Source: ATZT02 sp046048135 (GTDB taxonomy: Bacteria > Actinomycetota > Actinomycetes > S36-B12 > UBA5976). Taken from it: a DNA stretch of 53,899 bases. A program made the position numbers and the translations under genes. The notes under the pieces are model-generated. The model searched no databases. It worked only from the letters and a program-made list of their open reading frames with translations, and was not told the origin of the DNA. Numbering within the stretch: position 1 is the stretch's first letter; the number at the start of each line of letters is the position of its first letter. Positions 7,839 through 17,283 of this stretch are shown here, piece after piece. The stretch spans positions 1 through 53,899 of the forward strand of contig JBJOGR010000025.1 of assembly GCA_046048135.1 (NCBI GenBank). Reading direction: 5' to 3'.

Positions 7839-10631
7839 TTATGAACAACCACTTGTGTTGCCGCAACCTTCACAGACAAAGCATGAGCCAGCCATTCTCA
7901 TTTTGACTCCACAAGTCATACAAAGTGGAGCATCAGATTTTAATCCAGTTAATGATTCAAGAACTTCCATGGAAGATCTTGCTTCAACACTTGATTTTGT
8001 TTTTTCTACTACTGGCAAAGTTGTAGTTGGCACAAAATCTGTTGTGACACTTTGGGTTGCTGATGGTGCATCATAAGATTCACTTACTGCTTTTTTTCTT
8101 TCTTCTGCAGTTTGAATTCCTAGTGCACTTCGATGATCTTCTGGAAGATAATCAAGAGCTAGTCTTCTAAAGATGTAGTCCATTACAGATTGAGCCATGC
8201 GGATATCCTCATCATCTGTTAATCCTGATGGTTCAAATCGCATGTTGGTGAACTTTTGAACGTATTGTTCAAGTGGAACTCCGTATTGCAAACCAATTGA
8301 CACAGCAATTGAGAATGCATCCATAATTCCTGCCAAGGTTGAACCTTGTTTGCTCATCTTTAAGAAAATTTCGCCTAATCTTCCATCTGGATAAGAAGAA
8401 GTAGTCATATAACCTTCAGCACCTGCTACTGCAAATGATGTGGTTACAGATTGACGAGATTTTGGTAAACGTTGTCTTGCTGGTTTTGAGGCAACTGGAG
8501 TTGAAGAAGAATCTTCTTTACTCTTTGCATCACTTAGAGGTTGTCCAACTTTGCAATTATCACGATAAATTGCTAAAGCTTTCAAACCTTGCTTCCAGCC
8601 TTGGTAATAAACCTCTTCAACTTCTTCAACAGTTGCAGTTGAAGGCATGTTTACGGTTTTAGAAATAGCACCAGATAGGAATGGTTGTGCTGCTGCCATC
8701 ATGCGCACATGTCCCATTGGAGAAATTGATCTAACACCCATTGCGCAATCAAAAACTGAATAATGTTCAGGTTTTAATCCTGGAGCATCAATTACGTTTC
8801 CATTTTCTGCAATGTATTCAACAATTGCTTCCACAGTTTCTTGGGTGTAACCAAGTCTGTGAAGTGCTCTTGGAATTGTTTGGTTAACGATTTGCATAGA
8901 ACCGCCACCAACTAATTTTTTGAATTTAACTAAAGCAAGATCAGGTTCAATACCCGTGGTATCGCAATCCATCATCAAACCAATAGTTCCTGTTGGAGCA
9001 AGCACACTTGCTTGAGCATTACGGTAACCGTTTTGTTCGCCTAATTTGATTGCTTCTTGCCAAACTTCTGTAGCTAATTGATGAACTGAACGATCTAATT
9101 CGCTATCAATTTTTACTGCATCATTTGCTGCAGCATGTTTACGAATTACGCGTTTGTGTGCATCAGCATTTCTGGCATAACCTGCATAAGGTCCAACCAC
9201 TGCAGCTAATTCTGCACTTCTCTTGTAAGAAGTACCAGTCATTAAAGATGTGATTGATGCAGCTAAAGCACGTCCTGCGTCAGAGTCGTATGCAAGACCA
9301 AGTGCCATTAATAATGCACCAAGGTTTGCATAACCTATTCCTAATTGGCGGAAATCTCTTGTTGTTTGACCAATTGCTGGTGTTGGAAAATCTGCGAAGG
9401 AAATTGAAATTTCCATTGCAGTGATAACAAATTCAACAGTTTTCTTAAATTTGTCAGCATCGAAAGTGTCATCATCTTTCAAAAACTTCATCAAGTTTAA
9501 TGAAGCAAGGTTGCAAGATGAATTATCTAAATGCATGTATTCAGAACATGGATTTGATGCATTGATGCGTCCTGTTTCTGGACTGGTGTGCCAATCATTG
9601 ATTGTGGTGTCGTATTGGATACCAGGATCTGCACATGCCCAAGCGGCTTCTGACATTCTTCTAAATAGTTGTCTGGCATTAACAGTTTTTACTGGACGAC
9701 CATCAACTCTTGCAGTCAAATTAAAATCAGTGTTGTTTTCATAAGCTTTCATGAAATCATCTGAAACTCTCACAGAGTTATTTGCGTTTTGGTATTGCAC
9801 AGAGATGATGTCTTTGCCACCAAGATCCATATCAAAACCTGCATCTCTTAGAGCACGAATTTTGTCTTCTTCACGTGCTTTGGTGTCAATGAATTCTTCA
9901 ATATCTGGATGATCAATATCTAGAACAACCATTTTTGCTGCACGTCTAGTTGCTCCGCCTGATTTGATAGTTCCTGCAGATGCATCAGCACCGCGCATAA
10001 ATGAAACAGGACCAGAAGCAGTTCCACCAGAAGATAGTAATTCGTTTGCACCACGGATTCTAGAAAGATTTACTCCACTTCCTGAACCACCTTTGAAAAT
10101 TACACCTTCTTCTTTGTACCAGTTAAGAATTGAATCAATTGAATCTTCAACTGCCAAAATAAAACATGCACTTACTTGTTGGGGTGCACTAGTTCCAACG
10201 TTGAACCAAACAGGTGAGTTGAAAGAAAATACTTGATGCAACAACATGTAGGTAAGTTCTTCTTCAAATATTTTTGCATCATTATCAGATCCAAAATATC
10301 CGCCAGCTTTTCCAGCTTTTGTATAAGTTAAAACCACGCGATCAATTAATTGTTTTAATGACCATTCACGATTGTCATGTCCAACTGCTCCACGGAAATA
10401 TTTTGTGGTCACAATTGTTGAAGCATTTACAGACCAGAAATCTGGAAATTCTGTACCTTTTTGTTCGAAAACAACTTCACCTGTTTTCCAGTTGTTTTGT
10501 ACTACATCGCGGCGTTCCCATTTCACATCTTCATAAGGATGCACACCTTCTTTAGTAAACACTCTTTGCATTGATAATCCGCGAGCATTTTTGCGACCGG
10601 ATTTGAAGGCACCGCTTAATGTATCTGTCAT
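7839..10631 (-). CDS. nrdJ: Adenosylcobalamin-dependent (class II) ribonucleotide reductase
   Basis: A 930-residue class II ribonucleotide reductase that makes deoxyribonucleotides using adenosylcobalamin as radical source. The thiyl-radical cysteine is expected at Cys362 in NASNPCSEY, with Glu364 next to it. Cys156 (VSACFI) and Cys373 (NSSCNLASLN) form the likely redox pair. The C-terminus CMTCGVKMRMAGSCFVCEGC is the zinc-ribbon/shuttle region. It is preceded by nrdR and followed by a strong terminator. No oxygen-dependent nrdAB genes are in the window, so deoxynucleotide synthesis may depend on B12, which fits the cobalamin uptake operon at 26.6-31.8 kb. Confidence 0.95.
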   Translation of the reverse strand: MTDTLSGAFKSGRKNARGLSMQRVFTKEGVHPYEDVKWERRDVVQNNWKTGEVVFEQKGTEFPDFWSVNASTIVTTKYFRGAVGHDNREWSLKQLIDRVVLTYTKAGKAGGYFGSDNDAKIFEEELTYMLLHQVFSFNSPVWFNVGTSAPQQVSACFILAVEDSIDSILNWYKEEGVIFKGGSGSGVNLSRIRGANELLSSGGTASGPVSFMRGADASAGTIKSGGATRRAAKMVVLDIDHPDIEEFIDTKAREEDKIRALRDAGFDMDLGGKDIISVQYQNANNSVRVSDDFMKAYENNTDFNLTARVDGRPVKTVNARQLFRRMSEAAWACADPGIQYDTTINDWHTSPETGRINASNPCSEYMHLDNSSCNLASLNLMKFLKDDDTFDADKFKKTVEFVITAMEISISFADFPTPAIGQTTRDFRQLGIGYANLGALLMALGLAYDSDAGRALAASITSLMTGTSYKRSAELAAVVGPYAGYARNADAHKRVIRKHAAANDAVKIDSELDRSVHQLATEVWQEAIKLGEQNGYRNAQASVLAPTGTIGLMMDCDTTGIEPDLALVKFKKLVGGGSMQIVNQTIPRALHRLGYTQETVEAIVEYIAENGNVIDAPGLKPEHYSVFDCAMGVRSISPMGHVRMMAAAQPFLSGAISKTVNMPSTATVEEVEEVYYQGWKQGLKALAIYRDNCKVGQPLSDAKSKEDSSSTPVASKPARQRLPKSRQSVTTSFAVAGAEGYMTTSSYPDGRLGEIFLKMSKQGSTLAGIMDAFSIAVSIGLQYGVPLEQYVQKFTNMRFEPSGLTDDEDIRMAQSVMDYIFRRLALDYLPEDHRSALGIQTAEERKKAVSESYDAPSATQSVTTDFVPTTTLPVVEKTKSSVEARSSMEVLESLTGLKSDAPLCMTCGVKMRMAGSCFVCEGCGNTSGCS

Positions 10632-10670
10632 TTTCTTTTTCCTTTTGTTTTGAAGTTTTAAATCTTTTTG

Positions 10671-11186
10671 CTACTTGTCTGAGCCGTCCTCGACGCTTTT
10701 GTCATCGTTGTTGGCAATAGCGACGGCGACGTCCCCGAGTTCTCGAGCGGTGCGAAGTAATGAAATCTCTGATTCGAAATCTTCTAAAGATTCGAATGAG
10801 CGATACACACTTGCGAAACGCAAATAAGCAACTTCATCTAATTCACGAAGTGGAGCAAGAGTTGCAAGCCCTACTTCATGTGAATCAACTGCAGCTGCAC
10901 CAGATGCGCGTACTGTTTCTTCTACCTTTTGTGCCAATAAAGCCAGATCGTCATCACTTACTGGTCTTCCTTGACATGCTTTTCTTAAACCACTTACAAC
11001 TTTGCTTCTTGAAAATGGTTCTACTACCCCACTTCTTTTCACAACACTTAATGTTGCAACTTCTAAAGTGGTAAATCTTCTTTCACATTCAGGGCATTGA
11101 CGACGACGTCTGATAGCTGAACCATCATCTGTTGCCCTGGAATCTATAACTCTTGAATCAGAGTGGCGGCAAAAAGGACAGAACAA
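10671..11186 (-). CDS. nrdR: Transcriptional repressor NrdR of ribonucleotide reductase genes
   Basis: NrdR has an N-terminal zinc ribbon (CPFCRHSDSRVIDSR, then CPECERRFTT) and an ATP-cone domain that senses dATP/ATP and controls nrd promoters. I choose the TTG at 11186, giving 171 residues starting MFCPFC. Family members begin two residues before CPFC, and GAGGAG lies 8 bases upstream. A GTG at 11195 would sit one base from that ribosome site. The gene is 39 bases upstream of nrdJ and probably in one operon with it. A candidate NrdR box (11330-11345) and DnaA-box-like sites lie in its upstream region. Confidence 0.93.
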   Translation of the reverse strand: MFCPFCRHSDSRVIDSRATDDGSAIRRRRQCPECERRFTTLEVATLSVVKRSGVVEPFSRSKVVSGLRKACQGRPVSDDDLALLAQKVEETVRASGAAAVDSHEVGLATLAPLRELDEVAYLRFASVYRSFESLEDFESEISLLRTARELGDVAVAIANNDDKSVEDGSDK

Positions 11187-11210
11187 TGCCCACACTCCTC
11201 ATCGTTTAGA

Positions 11211-11287
11211 TGTGTATAACCCTGGTTTTCGCCCTGTGGATAACTGGCTTCTGGCCTTCGTCTTTTGGGCTAATCTGCTGTGGAAAA
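11211..11287 (-). promoter_or_regulatory. Cluster of three DnaA-box-like sites upstream of nrdRJ
   Basis: TGTGTATAA (11211-11219) and TGTGGATAA (11235-11243) are, on the minus strand, TTATACACA and TTATCCACA. Both fully match the DnaA consensus TTATNCACA. TGTGGAAAA (11279-11287) is a one-mismatch relative. All three point the same way, towards nrdR, within 77 bases. DnaA is known to act on nrd promoters in Escherichia coli, so regulation of nrdRJ by DnaA is a reasonable inference. Confidence 0.55.
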
Positions 11288-11329
11288 CTTGGGGTTAACC
11301 CCAACCTATGGACATTTCTGTCGAATCCA

Positions 11330-11345
11330 CCACAAGATGTAGTGC
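11330..11345. promoter_or_regulatory. Candidate NrdR box
   Basis: CCACAAGATGTAGTGC keeps the NrdR-box pattern CAC-W-N6-W-GTG (consensus ACACWATATATWGTGT) and lies 144 bases before the chosen nrdR start. A clear second copy at a helical-turn spacing was not found, so this may be a single weak site. Confidence 0.45.
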
Positions 11346-11566
11346 TACATTAGTACTTCGCCCTACGACATGCAACTACCGGGGGCATGTGTTTTGCGTT
11401 ACCGGTGTGTCTAAAGTTACAGAAGTTACGTTTTCGCAGGTCAAAGCCTTATTCCCTTACTTAACCAGATTTAAGTCACGGCGTGTTGCAGGATTTAGTG
11501 CGTGTTGGAAAGGAATTAATCACAAATTAAGCCTGCAACTACTAACCAAAAGCGACATTGGGCATA

Positions 11567-11572
11567 TAGGGT
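11567..11572 (+). promoter_or_regulatory. Leaderless -10 element (TAGGGT) of the MFS gene
   Basis: A TANNNT hexamer ends six bases before the ATG at 11579. This places the transcription start at or next to the start codon. Confidence 0.5.
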
Positions 11573-11578
11573 CTTGGC

Positions 11579-12913
11579 ATGACTACTAATGGTTATTTAA
11601 CAAAAAAGAGTGTTCGAAGAAGTTGGTATTTATATGATTGGGCCAATTCTTCTTTTTCAACCACAGTTATAACTTTATTTCTTGGTCCATATTTAACTTC
11701 CATTGCAGAAAATGCTGCTGATGCATCCGGAATGATTTCTCTTTGGGGAATAAGTATGAGACCTGGTTCTTTATTTCCATATGTAATTAGTTTTTCAGTT
11801 TTTGCCCAAGTATTTGTATTACCAATAGTTGGAGCTATTGCAGATCGAATTAAAAGTAGAAATGGTTTCTTAGCAATATTTGCATACCTTGGTGCCTTTG
11901 CCACGATCTGTTTATATTTTGTGCAAGATGAAAGATTTGCACTTGGTGCTTTTCTTTTAATAATTGCAAACATTTCGTTTGGTGCTGCCCTTGTTGTTGC
12001 AAACTCATATATTCCAGATCTAGCCTCACCTGATAAAAGAGATGCAGTATCTTCACGTGGTTGGGCAATGGGATATGCCGGTGGTGGATTACTTCTTCTT
12101 CTTAATCTCTATCTTTATTCAAGTTTTGAATCTTTTGGAATTACAGAAGCTCAAGCGGTAAGAATTTCACTTACTTCTGCTGGTATTTGGTGGGCTTTAT
12201 TTACCATAATCACAGTAAGAGGGTTAAGAAGTTTAAACAGAAAAACTGGTGTTGTCGGTGTTGAAGCTTTTTCAGTGGGTTTCCAAGAATTAAGAACCAC
12301 CTTAAAAGATTTACGAAAGTATCCTGAAACTTTAAAGTTTTTAATTGCATATCTTTTTTATAATGATGGAATTCAAACTGTTATAGCAATCTCAGGAACA
12401 TATGCAATTTTGGAGTTAAAACTAGAACAATTATCTTTAGTGTTTGCCATAGTAATTGTGCAAATCACAGCACTTGTCGGTGCATTAATTTTAGGAAAAT
12501 TATCTGAAAGTTATGGAACAAAGAAGACTATTCTTCTTTCTTTATTGATTTGGACCATCATGGTTGTCATTACTTATTTTGCTCCAGTAGGTCAAGCAAA
12601 TCCGTATTTTGCAATTGCAGCAGGCATTGGTTTTGTTTTAGGTGGAAGCCAAGCTTTATCTCGATCTTTATATTCTCAAGTAATTCCAAGAGCTCAAGAA
12701 GCTCAATACTTTTCTTTCTATGAAATAAGTGAAAGAGGAACTAGTTGGCTAGGAACATTTGCTTTTGGTGTTGCTTTTGGTTTAACCGGATCCTATAGAC
12801 AAAGTATTTTGCTAATAATTGCATTCTTTATTATTGGAGGCCTTATATTAATAAAGGTAAATATTCGACAAGCAATCAAAGAATCTGGAAATCCTCAACC
12901 TACTAAGGTTTAA
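11579..12913 (+). CDS. MFS transporter, UMF1/Atg22-like family
   Basis: A 444-residue polytopic membrane protein with about 12 predicted helices. The N-terminal segment RRSWYLYDWANSSFSTTVITLFLGPYL is characteristic of the UMF1 (Atg22-like) branch of the major facilitator superfamily. A central loop (RGLRSLNRKTGVVGVEAF) separates the two six-helix halves, and GGSQALSRSLYSQVIP in the second half is also conserved. Substrates of bacterial members are unknown; eukaryotic Atg22 exports amino acids from vacuoles. There is no ribosome site but a -10 hexamer right before the ATG. It ends 4 bases from the malic enzyme gene, which converges on it. Confidence 0.85.
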   Translation: MTTNGYLTKKSVRRSWYLYDWANSSFSTTVITLFLGPYLTSIAENAADASGMISLWGISMRPGSLFPYVISFSVFAQVFVLPIVGAIADRIKSRNGFLAIFAYLGAFATICLYFVQDERFALGAFLLIIANISFGAALVVANSYIPDLASPDKRDAVSSRGWAMGYAGGGLLLLLNLYLYSSFESFGITEAQAVRISLTSAGIWWALFTIITVRGLRSLNRKTGVVGVEAFSVGFQELRTTLKDLRKYPETLKFLIAYLFYNDGIQTVIAISGTYAILELKLEQLSLVFAIVIVQITALVGALILGKLSESYGTKKTILLSLLIWTIMVVITYFAPVGQANPYFAIAAGIGFVLGGSQALSRSLYSQVIPRAQEAQYFSFYEISERGTSWLGTFAFGVAFGLTGSYRQSILLIIAFFIIGGLILIKVNIRQAIKESGNPQPTKV

Positions 12914-12917
12914 AGTT

Positions 12918-14297
12918 TTACTTTCCTAAAGTAGTTTTTACCGCTTGAGCAACTGCTGGAGTTACTCCAGGATCAAAAACACTTGGCACAATGAAAGCGG
13001 CGTTTAATTGCTCATTCGACACTCTATTTGCAATGGCATTTGCTGCAGCAATCAAAGTTTCTTCGGTGACATTTTTAGCTTGAGCATCTAGTAAGCCTCT
13101 AAAAATTCCTGGAAACGCTAATACGTTATTTATTTGATTTGGAAAATCGCTTCGACCAGTTGCAACTACTTTGGCATATTTTCTTGCCAAAATTGGATCA
13201 ACTTCAGGATTTGGATTAGCCAGAGCAAAAATAATGGCATCCTTGTTCATTTGTTTTAAATCATTTTCATTCAAAATGTCTGGAGCACTTACCCCAATAA
13301 AGACATCAGCATTTTTTAATGCTTCGTTAATGGACCCAGAAAAATTATGCTGATTGGTATTTTCTATCAACCATTGCACATCTTCCCCATCTTTTACGCC
13401 ACTATGAATTGGGCCTAGGTTATTAAAAACTATTAAATCTTTTAATCCACTTTTTACTAAAAGTCTTGCAATCGCAGTTCCAGCTGCGCCTGCCCCTGTC
13501 ATCACAACTTTGATTTCAGAGATTTTCTTATTCACAACCCTTAAAGCATTTGTGAGAGCCGCTAATACCACGATCGCTGTTCCATGCTGGTCATCATGAA
13601 ATACAGGAATATCTAATAATTCTCTTAATCTTTTTTCAATTTCAAAACATCTTGGAGCAGAGATATCCTCCAGGTTTATTCCTCCATAAACAGGAGCAAT
13701 CAGTTGCACAGTCCTAACAATTTCATCTACATCTTGAGAGTCAATACAAACAGGCCAAGCATCTATATCTGCAAATCTTTTAAATAATGCAGCTTTTCCT
13801 TCCATAACCGGTAATGCAGCAGCAGCCCCAAGATTTCCTAAACCTAATACTGCTGAACCATCGGTAACTACTGCTACTGAATTTCTTTTAATTGTTAATC
13901 TTCTTAAGTTTGTTGGATCTTCTGAAATAGCTTGAGAAATTCTTGCTACTCCGGGAGTGTATGCACGAGAAAGATCATCACGAGTTTTTAAAGGAACTTT
14001 TGAATGCACTTCAAGTTTTCCACCCAAGTGAATTAGAAATGTTCTATCAGAAAACTTTCTAACCTTAACTCCATTTAGTTTTGCAATTGAATCTGTAATT
14101 TTCTTAGCATGATCTTCATCAGTTGCATTACAAGTAACGTCAACCACGATTGAGTTGTAAGTTGATTCAACTACGTCTAGTGCTGTTAAGGCTGCTCCTG
14201 CTGCAGATACTGCAGCAGTTAAATCTCCAGTTGAGTCAGTTGTGGCAGGAAGTTCAACACGAATTGTTACTGCATAACCCGGTGATGGAATAGACAT
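12918..14297 (-). CDS. NAD-dependent malic enzyme with N-terminal ACT domain
   Basis: A 459-residue oxaloacetate-decarboxylating malate dehydrogenase that converts malate to pyruvate and CO2. Residues 1 to about 85 look like an ACT regulatory domain (VTIRVELPATTDSTGDL and following). The malic N-terminal domain contains SRAYTPGVARIS, MEGKAALFKRF and PVFHDDQHGTAIVVLAAL, with the metal-binding Asp residues. The NAD(P) domain begins VVMTGAGAAGTAIARLL. The protein has the short bacterial length. A -10-like TAGAGT sits six bases before the ATG, so the gene is probably transcribed alone and leaderless. Confidence 0.92.
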   Translation of the reverse strand: MSIPSPGYAVTIRVELPATTDSTGDLTAAVSAAGAALTALDVVESTYNSIVVDVTCNATDEDHAKKITDSIAKLNGVKVRKFSDRTFLIHLGGKLEVHSKVPLKTRDDLSRAYTPGVARISQAISEDPTNLRRLTIKRNSVAVVTDGSAVLGLGNLGAAAALPVMEGKAALFKRFADIDAWPVCIDSQDVDEIVRTVQLIAPVYGGINLEDISAPRCFEIEKRLRELLDIPVFHDDQHGTAIVVLAALTNALRVVNKKISEIKVVMTGAGAAGTAIARLLVKSGLKDLIVFNNLGPIHSGVKDGEDVQWLIENTNQHNFSGSINEALKNADVFIGVSAPDILNENDLKQMNKDAIIFALANPNPEVDPILARKYAKVVATGRSDFPNQINNVLAFPGIFRGLLDAQAKNVTEETLIAAANAIANRVSNEQLNAAFIVPSVFDPGVTPAVAQAVKTTLGK

Positions 14298-14303
14298 AGT
14301 TTT

Positions 14304-14309
14304 ACTCTA
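14304..14309 (-). promoter_or_regulatory. Leaderless -10 element (TAGAGT) of malic enzyme gene
   Basis: On the minus strand TAGAGT ends six bases before the ATG at 14297, which predicts a transcript beginning at the start codon. Confidence 0.45.
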
Positions 14310-14342
14310 GTACCTGCTTGATTCAAATATTGGTTTAAATAA

Positions 14343-14370
14343 TTAAGGGCTCACAAATGTGAGCCCTTAA
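14343..14370. terminator. Hairpin terminator after the amino-acid/ethanolamine permease gene
   Basis: A 12-bp perfect hairpin, TTAAGGGCTCAC with GTGAGCCCTTAA around a four-base loop, lies 15 bases after the permease stop on the minus strand. Its A/T-rich flanks could serve either strand. Confidence 0.8.
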
Positions 14371-14385
14371 TCAATATTTACCTAC

Positions 14386-15837
14386 TTATTTATGGCCCTT
14401 AACGGCTGCTTCTTCTTCTGGAGAAAGCACAAGATTATTTCTTGCGACTAATCCAAAGTAAAGCAAACCAAGAACATAAACAACTGCAATCGCAATGATT
14501 GCTTGTCTATATGCAGGGTTTAGTGCTTGACCGATGAAGATCAACAAAGCCAATAAACCAGCAACCCAAGCTCCAGCATTTCCTACTGGGCTCATATATG
14601 GACGCTTTAAATGTGACATGTTTTTCTTCAAAAGCACATAAGAAATCATTTGCAACATGTATGCAATTACTGCACCCCATACTGCAATGTTTAATACAAC
14701 TGCACCTGCAGTTGCACCACCATATTGTGCCCAAAGAAGTGCTGCATAACCAATAACTGCTCCAACAATTAATGCCACATAAGGAGTTTTTCTCTTTCCT
14801 GTAAGTGACAATGATTGAGGATAATAACCAGCACGTGATAAAGAATAAATGTTTCTACCGTAAGCAAACATAATTCCTTGCAATGATGCAAACAAACCAA
14901 TCAAAGCAAATGCTGCAAGAAGTGCTGCGACGTTTGCATTTGGCAAGATTGCGCGGAAACCATCGAGTAGTGGTTCACCAGATGTGGCAATTTTACTTGA
15001 ACCAGTTACACCTGGATTCAAGAACAAAACCAACATCGCAGTAACTACTAGAGTTCCAAGACCCCAAATTCCTGCTTTTGGAATATCTTTTGCAGGATTA
15101 TGTGCTTCTTCAGCTGCTAATGGTAATTCTTCAATTCCTAAGAAGAACCACATCGCAAATGGCATTGCTGCAACAATTGCCCAGAATCCTTTAGGTAGGA
15201 ATGATGTTCCACCTTCAACACTTGGAGCAATGTCTAACAAATTACTGAATGAGAATTTACCGCTTGCAATAGCCATAATTGCAAACAATGCAATAACTGC
15301 AAGAGATGCAATTGCAACAACAATTGCAAACTTGAAGGAAACTTCTGCACCAGCAATATTTAGCGCTAAGAAAATCGCATAAAGAATTATCCACCAAACC
15401 CAAACAGGAAGAGATGTACCTGTTAATTGGCTAATAATTCCATCTGCATAACTTGCAGAGAAAAATACAATTACTGCAGTTGTTGCAACGTATTCAATAG
15501 TTTCAGCAAAACCAGTTACGAAACCGCCCCAAGGACCCATTGCAGACCTTGCGAATGAATATGCACCACCTGTGTGAGGTAATGCTGCAGACATTTCACC
15601 GATGCTAAACAACATGCCGTAATACATGATGATTACTAAAATTGTGGCGATAAATAATCCGCCCCAACCGGCTGAATCAATACCGAAGTTCCATCCAGAA
15701 AAATCTCCAGACACAACTGCAGCTACACCTAATCCCCAAAGAGCTAACAAACCTGCATGTCTTTGAAGACCGCGTTTATCAAAATAATCAAGAGCAACGT
15801 CTTTATAAGTTGCACCTTGAACTGTTTTCTTTGCCAC
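14386..15837 (-). CDS. APC family permease, ethanolamine-permease-like
   Basis: A 483-residue amino acid-polyamine-organocation transporter with about 12 hydrophobic helices. The first helix LLALWGLGVAAVVSGDFSGW and following MLFSIGEMSAALPHTGGAYSF strongly resemble the ethanolamine permease subfamily. GPWGGFVTGFAETIEYVAT is also typical, so ethanolamine or a small amine or amino acid is the likely substrate. No ethanolamine ammonia-lyase genes are nearby, so the substrate stays open. It starts with GTG behind a strong GGGAGG ribosome site (start at 15837). A terminator follows and about 150 non-coding bases precede it, so it is a single-gene unit. Confidence 0.82.
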   Translation of the reverse strand: MAKKTVQGATYKDVALDYFDKRGLQRHAGLLALWGLGVAAVVSGDFSGWNFGIDSAGWGGLFIATILVIIMYYGMLFSIGEMSAALPHTGGAYSFARSAMGPWGGFVTGFAETIEYVATTAVIVFFSASYADGIISQLTGTSLPVWVWWIILYAIFLALNIAGAEVSFKFAIVVAIASLAVIALFAIMAIASGKFSFSNLLDIAPSVEGGTSFLPKGFWAIVAAMPFAMWFFLGIEELPLAAEEAHNPAKDIPKAGIWGLGTLVVTAMLVLFLNPGVTGSSKIATSGEPLLDGFRAILPNANVAALLAAFALIGLFASLQGIMFAYGRNIYSLSRAGYYPQSLSLTGKRKTPYVALIVGAVIGYAALLWAQYGGATAGAVVLNIAVWGAVIAYMLQMISYVLLKKNMSHLKRPYMSPVGNAGAWVAGLLALLIFIGQALNPAYRQAIIAIAVVYVLGLLYFGLVARNNLVLSPEEEAAVKGHK

Positions 15838-15985
15838 TTACCCTCCCAAATGGGACAAACCTGGTTCCAGGCTTGTTCTAATGGTCTTTTTTACCTCATG
15901 ATTGTGAACAAATGAAAGGGTTTTGGGCAAGTTTTTTAAAAAAGTCGCAACCTATTTGTGAGGAAAATGTAAAAATTATGAGTTT

Positions 15986-17257
15986 TTAGGACTTTTTATC
16001 TGAAATTTTAAAGGCCAAAACAGCGATAAGAGCACTTATTACTGAAGCTATCAAGACACTCAAAATCGCTAAATCTTGTATCTCTTGATCTTTAAAAGCA
16101 AGCTTTGCTATGAAAATTGCAACTGTAAAACCAATGCCAGCAGCATTTCCAACGCCTAAAAGTTGATGCCATTTAATATCTTTTGGAATTTGGCCTATTT
16201 TAGTAAATTTCGTAAAGTAAGTTAAAAGTAAAATCCCCACAGGTTTACCTACTACTAATCCAAGAATAATTCCTAAAGCAACACTTGATTGAAAGATTAA
16301 TTCAAATGTTTTTGAATCTATTTTTATTCCGGAATTTGCAAAGGCAAATATTGGCACAACTAAAAATGCACTCCAAGGATGAATTACATGCTCTAACCAC
16401 TCCACTACAGAAACAGAATTTTTTGCTATTTTTTTAGTTTTGATCGCATTTTCAACTGTGGAAACATTTTTTAATTCCTCGATATCAATATATTGTTTTT
16501 TAATAATTGGGGTTACAGGTGCTAAGAGTCCAAGGATTACTCCAGCAATTGTTGGATGAATTCCTGTTTCATAAAGTCCATACCACAGAAATATTCCTAT
16601 TATTACATAAACAAAAGTAGTGTTAATGTTTATTTTCTTAAACCAAATAACGACCAAAACCAATAAGACAGAAACTATTAACCACGAAATAGTAATACCT
16701 TTTGAAAATAGCAAAGCAATAATAAGAATTGCACCGATATCATCTATTACTGCAAGACCTAACAGAAATGGTCTTAAAAATCCTGACTTCTTTGCGCCAA
16801 AGTAACTTAACACTCCAACTGCTAAAGCTATATCTGTTGCAACTGGAACTGCCCAACCTCGTAAATCTTTAAAATCAGTAACAAATAAATAAATTAATGC
16901 TGGAACTAACATGCCCCCAAGAGCTGCTAGTAATGGAACCACGGCTTTTTTAAACCCAGCTAAATGACCAGTATTTAATTCTCGATTTATTTCTAAGCCA
17001 ACAAGGAAGAAAAAAATAGTCATTAGCGCATCATTGATTAGGTGTTGAATATCCATATTGAATTGAAATAATCCAATTTTTAAAAAAACTTCAGTTTTTA
17101 ATACACTAAAATAAGCATCACTTAAATTTGAATTGGCAATAACAAGCCCAAGAATGGCTGCTAAAAGTATTAATAAACTACTAGTGGACTCTTTCTGAAA
17201 AAAATCAGAAAATGGAGAAATTCGAGTTACTTGATTCTTGCTAGATTTTTGCTTCAT
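15986..17257 (-). CDS. nhaA: Na+/H+ antiporter NhaA
   Basis: A 423-residue NhaA antiporter, which expels sodium in exchange for protons. The Asp pair at the ion site is visible in GLAVIDDIGAILII. The first transmembrane region reads SSLLILLAAILGLVIANS, and LINDALMTIFFFLVGLEI is the typical second motif. The length is normal. A -10-like CATAAT lies six bases before the ATG. A sodium antiporter fits an aquatic cell with sodium-coupled or proton-coupled energetics, but the gene is common and not diagnostic of habitat. Confidence 0.93.
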   Translation of the reverse strand: MKQKSSKNQVTRISPFSDFFQKESTSSLLILLAAILGLVIANSNLSDAYFSVLKTEVFLKIGLFQFNMDIQHLINDALMTIFFFLVGLEINRELNTGHLAGFKKAVVPLLAALGGMLVPALIYLFVTDFKDLRGWAVPVATDIALAVGVLSYFGAKKSGFLRPFLLGLAVIDDIGAILIIALLFSKGITISWLIVSVLLVLVVIWFKKININTTFVYVIIGIFLWYGLYETGIHPTIAGVILGLLAPVTPIIKKQYIDIEELKNVSTVENAIKTKKIAKNSVSVVEWLEHVIHPWSAFLVVPIFAFANSGIKIDSKTFELIFQSSVALGIILGLVVGKPVGILLLTYFTKFTKIGQIPKDIKWHQLLGVGNAAGIGFTVAIFIAKLAFKDQEIQDLAILSVLIASVISALIAVLAFKISDKKS

Positions 17258-17283
17258 CTCTTCATTATGCTAAAAAGAAGCAA

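Larger units (their letters stand above)
11196..11578. other. Divergent control region between nrdR and the MFS gene
   Basis: About 380 bases without a credible gene, one of the longest gaps in this compact window. It has higher G+C than the coding sequence around it. It holds three DnaA-box-like nonamers, one NrdR-box-like palindrome and a 6-bp inverted repeat ACATGC...GCATGT (11368-11390). The -10 hexamer of the MFS gene lies at its right end. A 93-codon open frame at 11308-11589 overlaps the MFS start and looks like no known protein. Confidence 0.6.

Noticed and set aside
11211..11287. Chromosomal origin of replication
   Set aside because: DnaA-box-like sites are present, but there is no dnaA, dnaN, gyrase or A/T-rich unwinding region beside them.
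11308..11589. 93-codon open frame in the nrdR-MFS gap
   Set aside because: It overlaps the MFS start, contains the regulatory sites, and has no recognisable protein pattern.
14984..15382. 132-codon open frame opposite the permease
   Set aside because: Antisense shadow of a hydrophobic gene with no ribosome site or recognisable motif.
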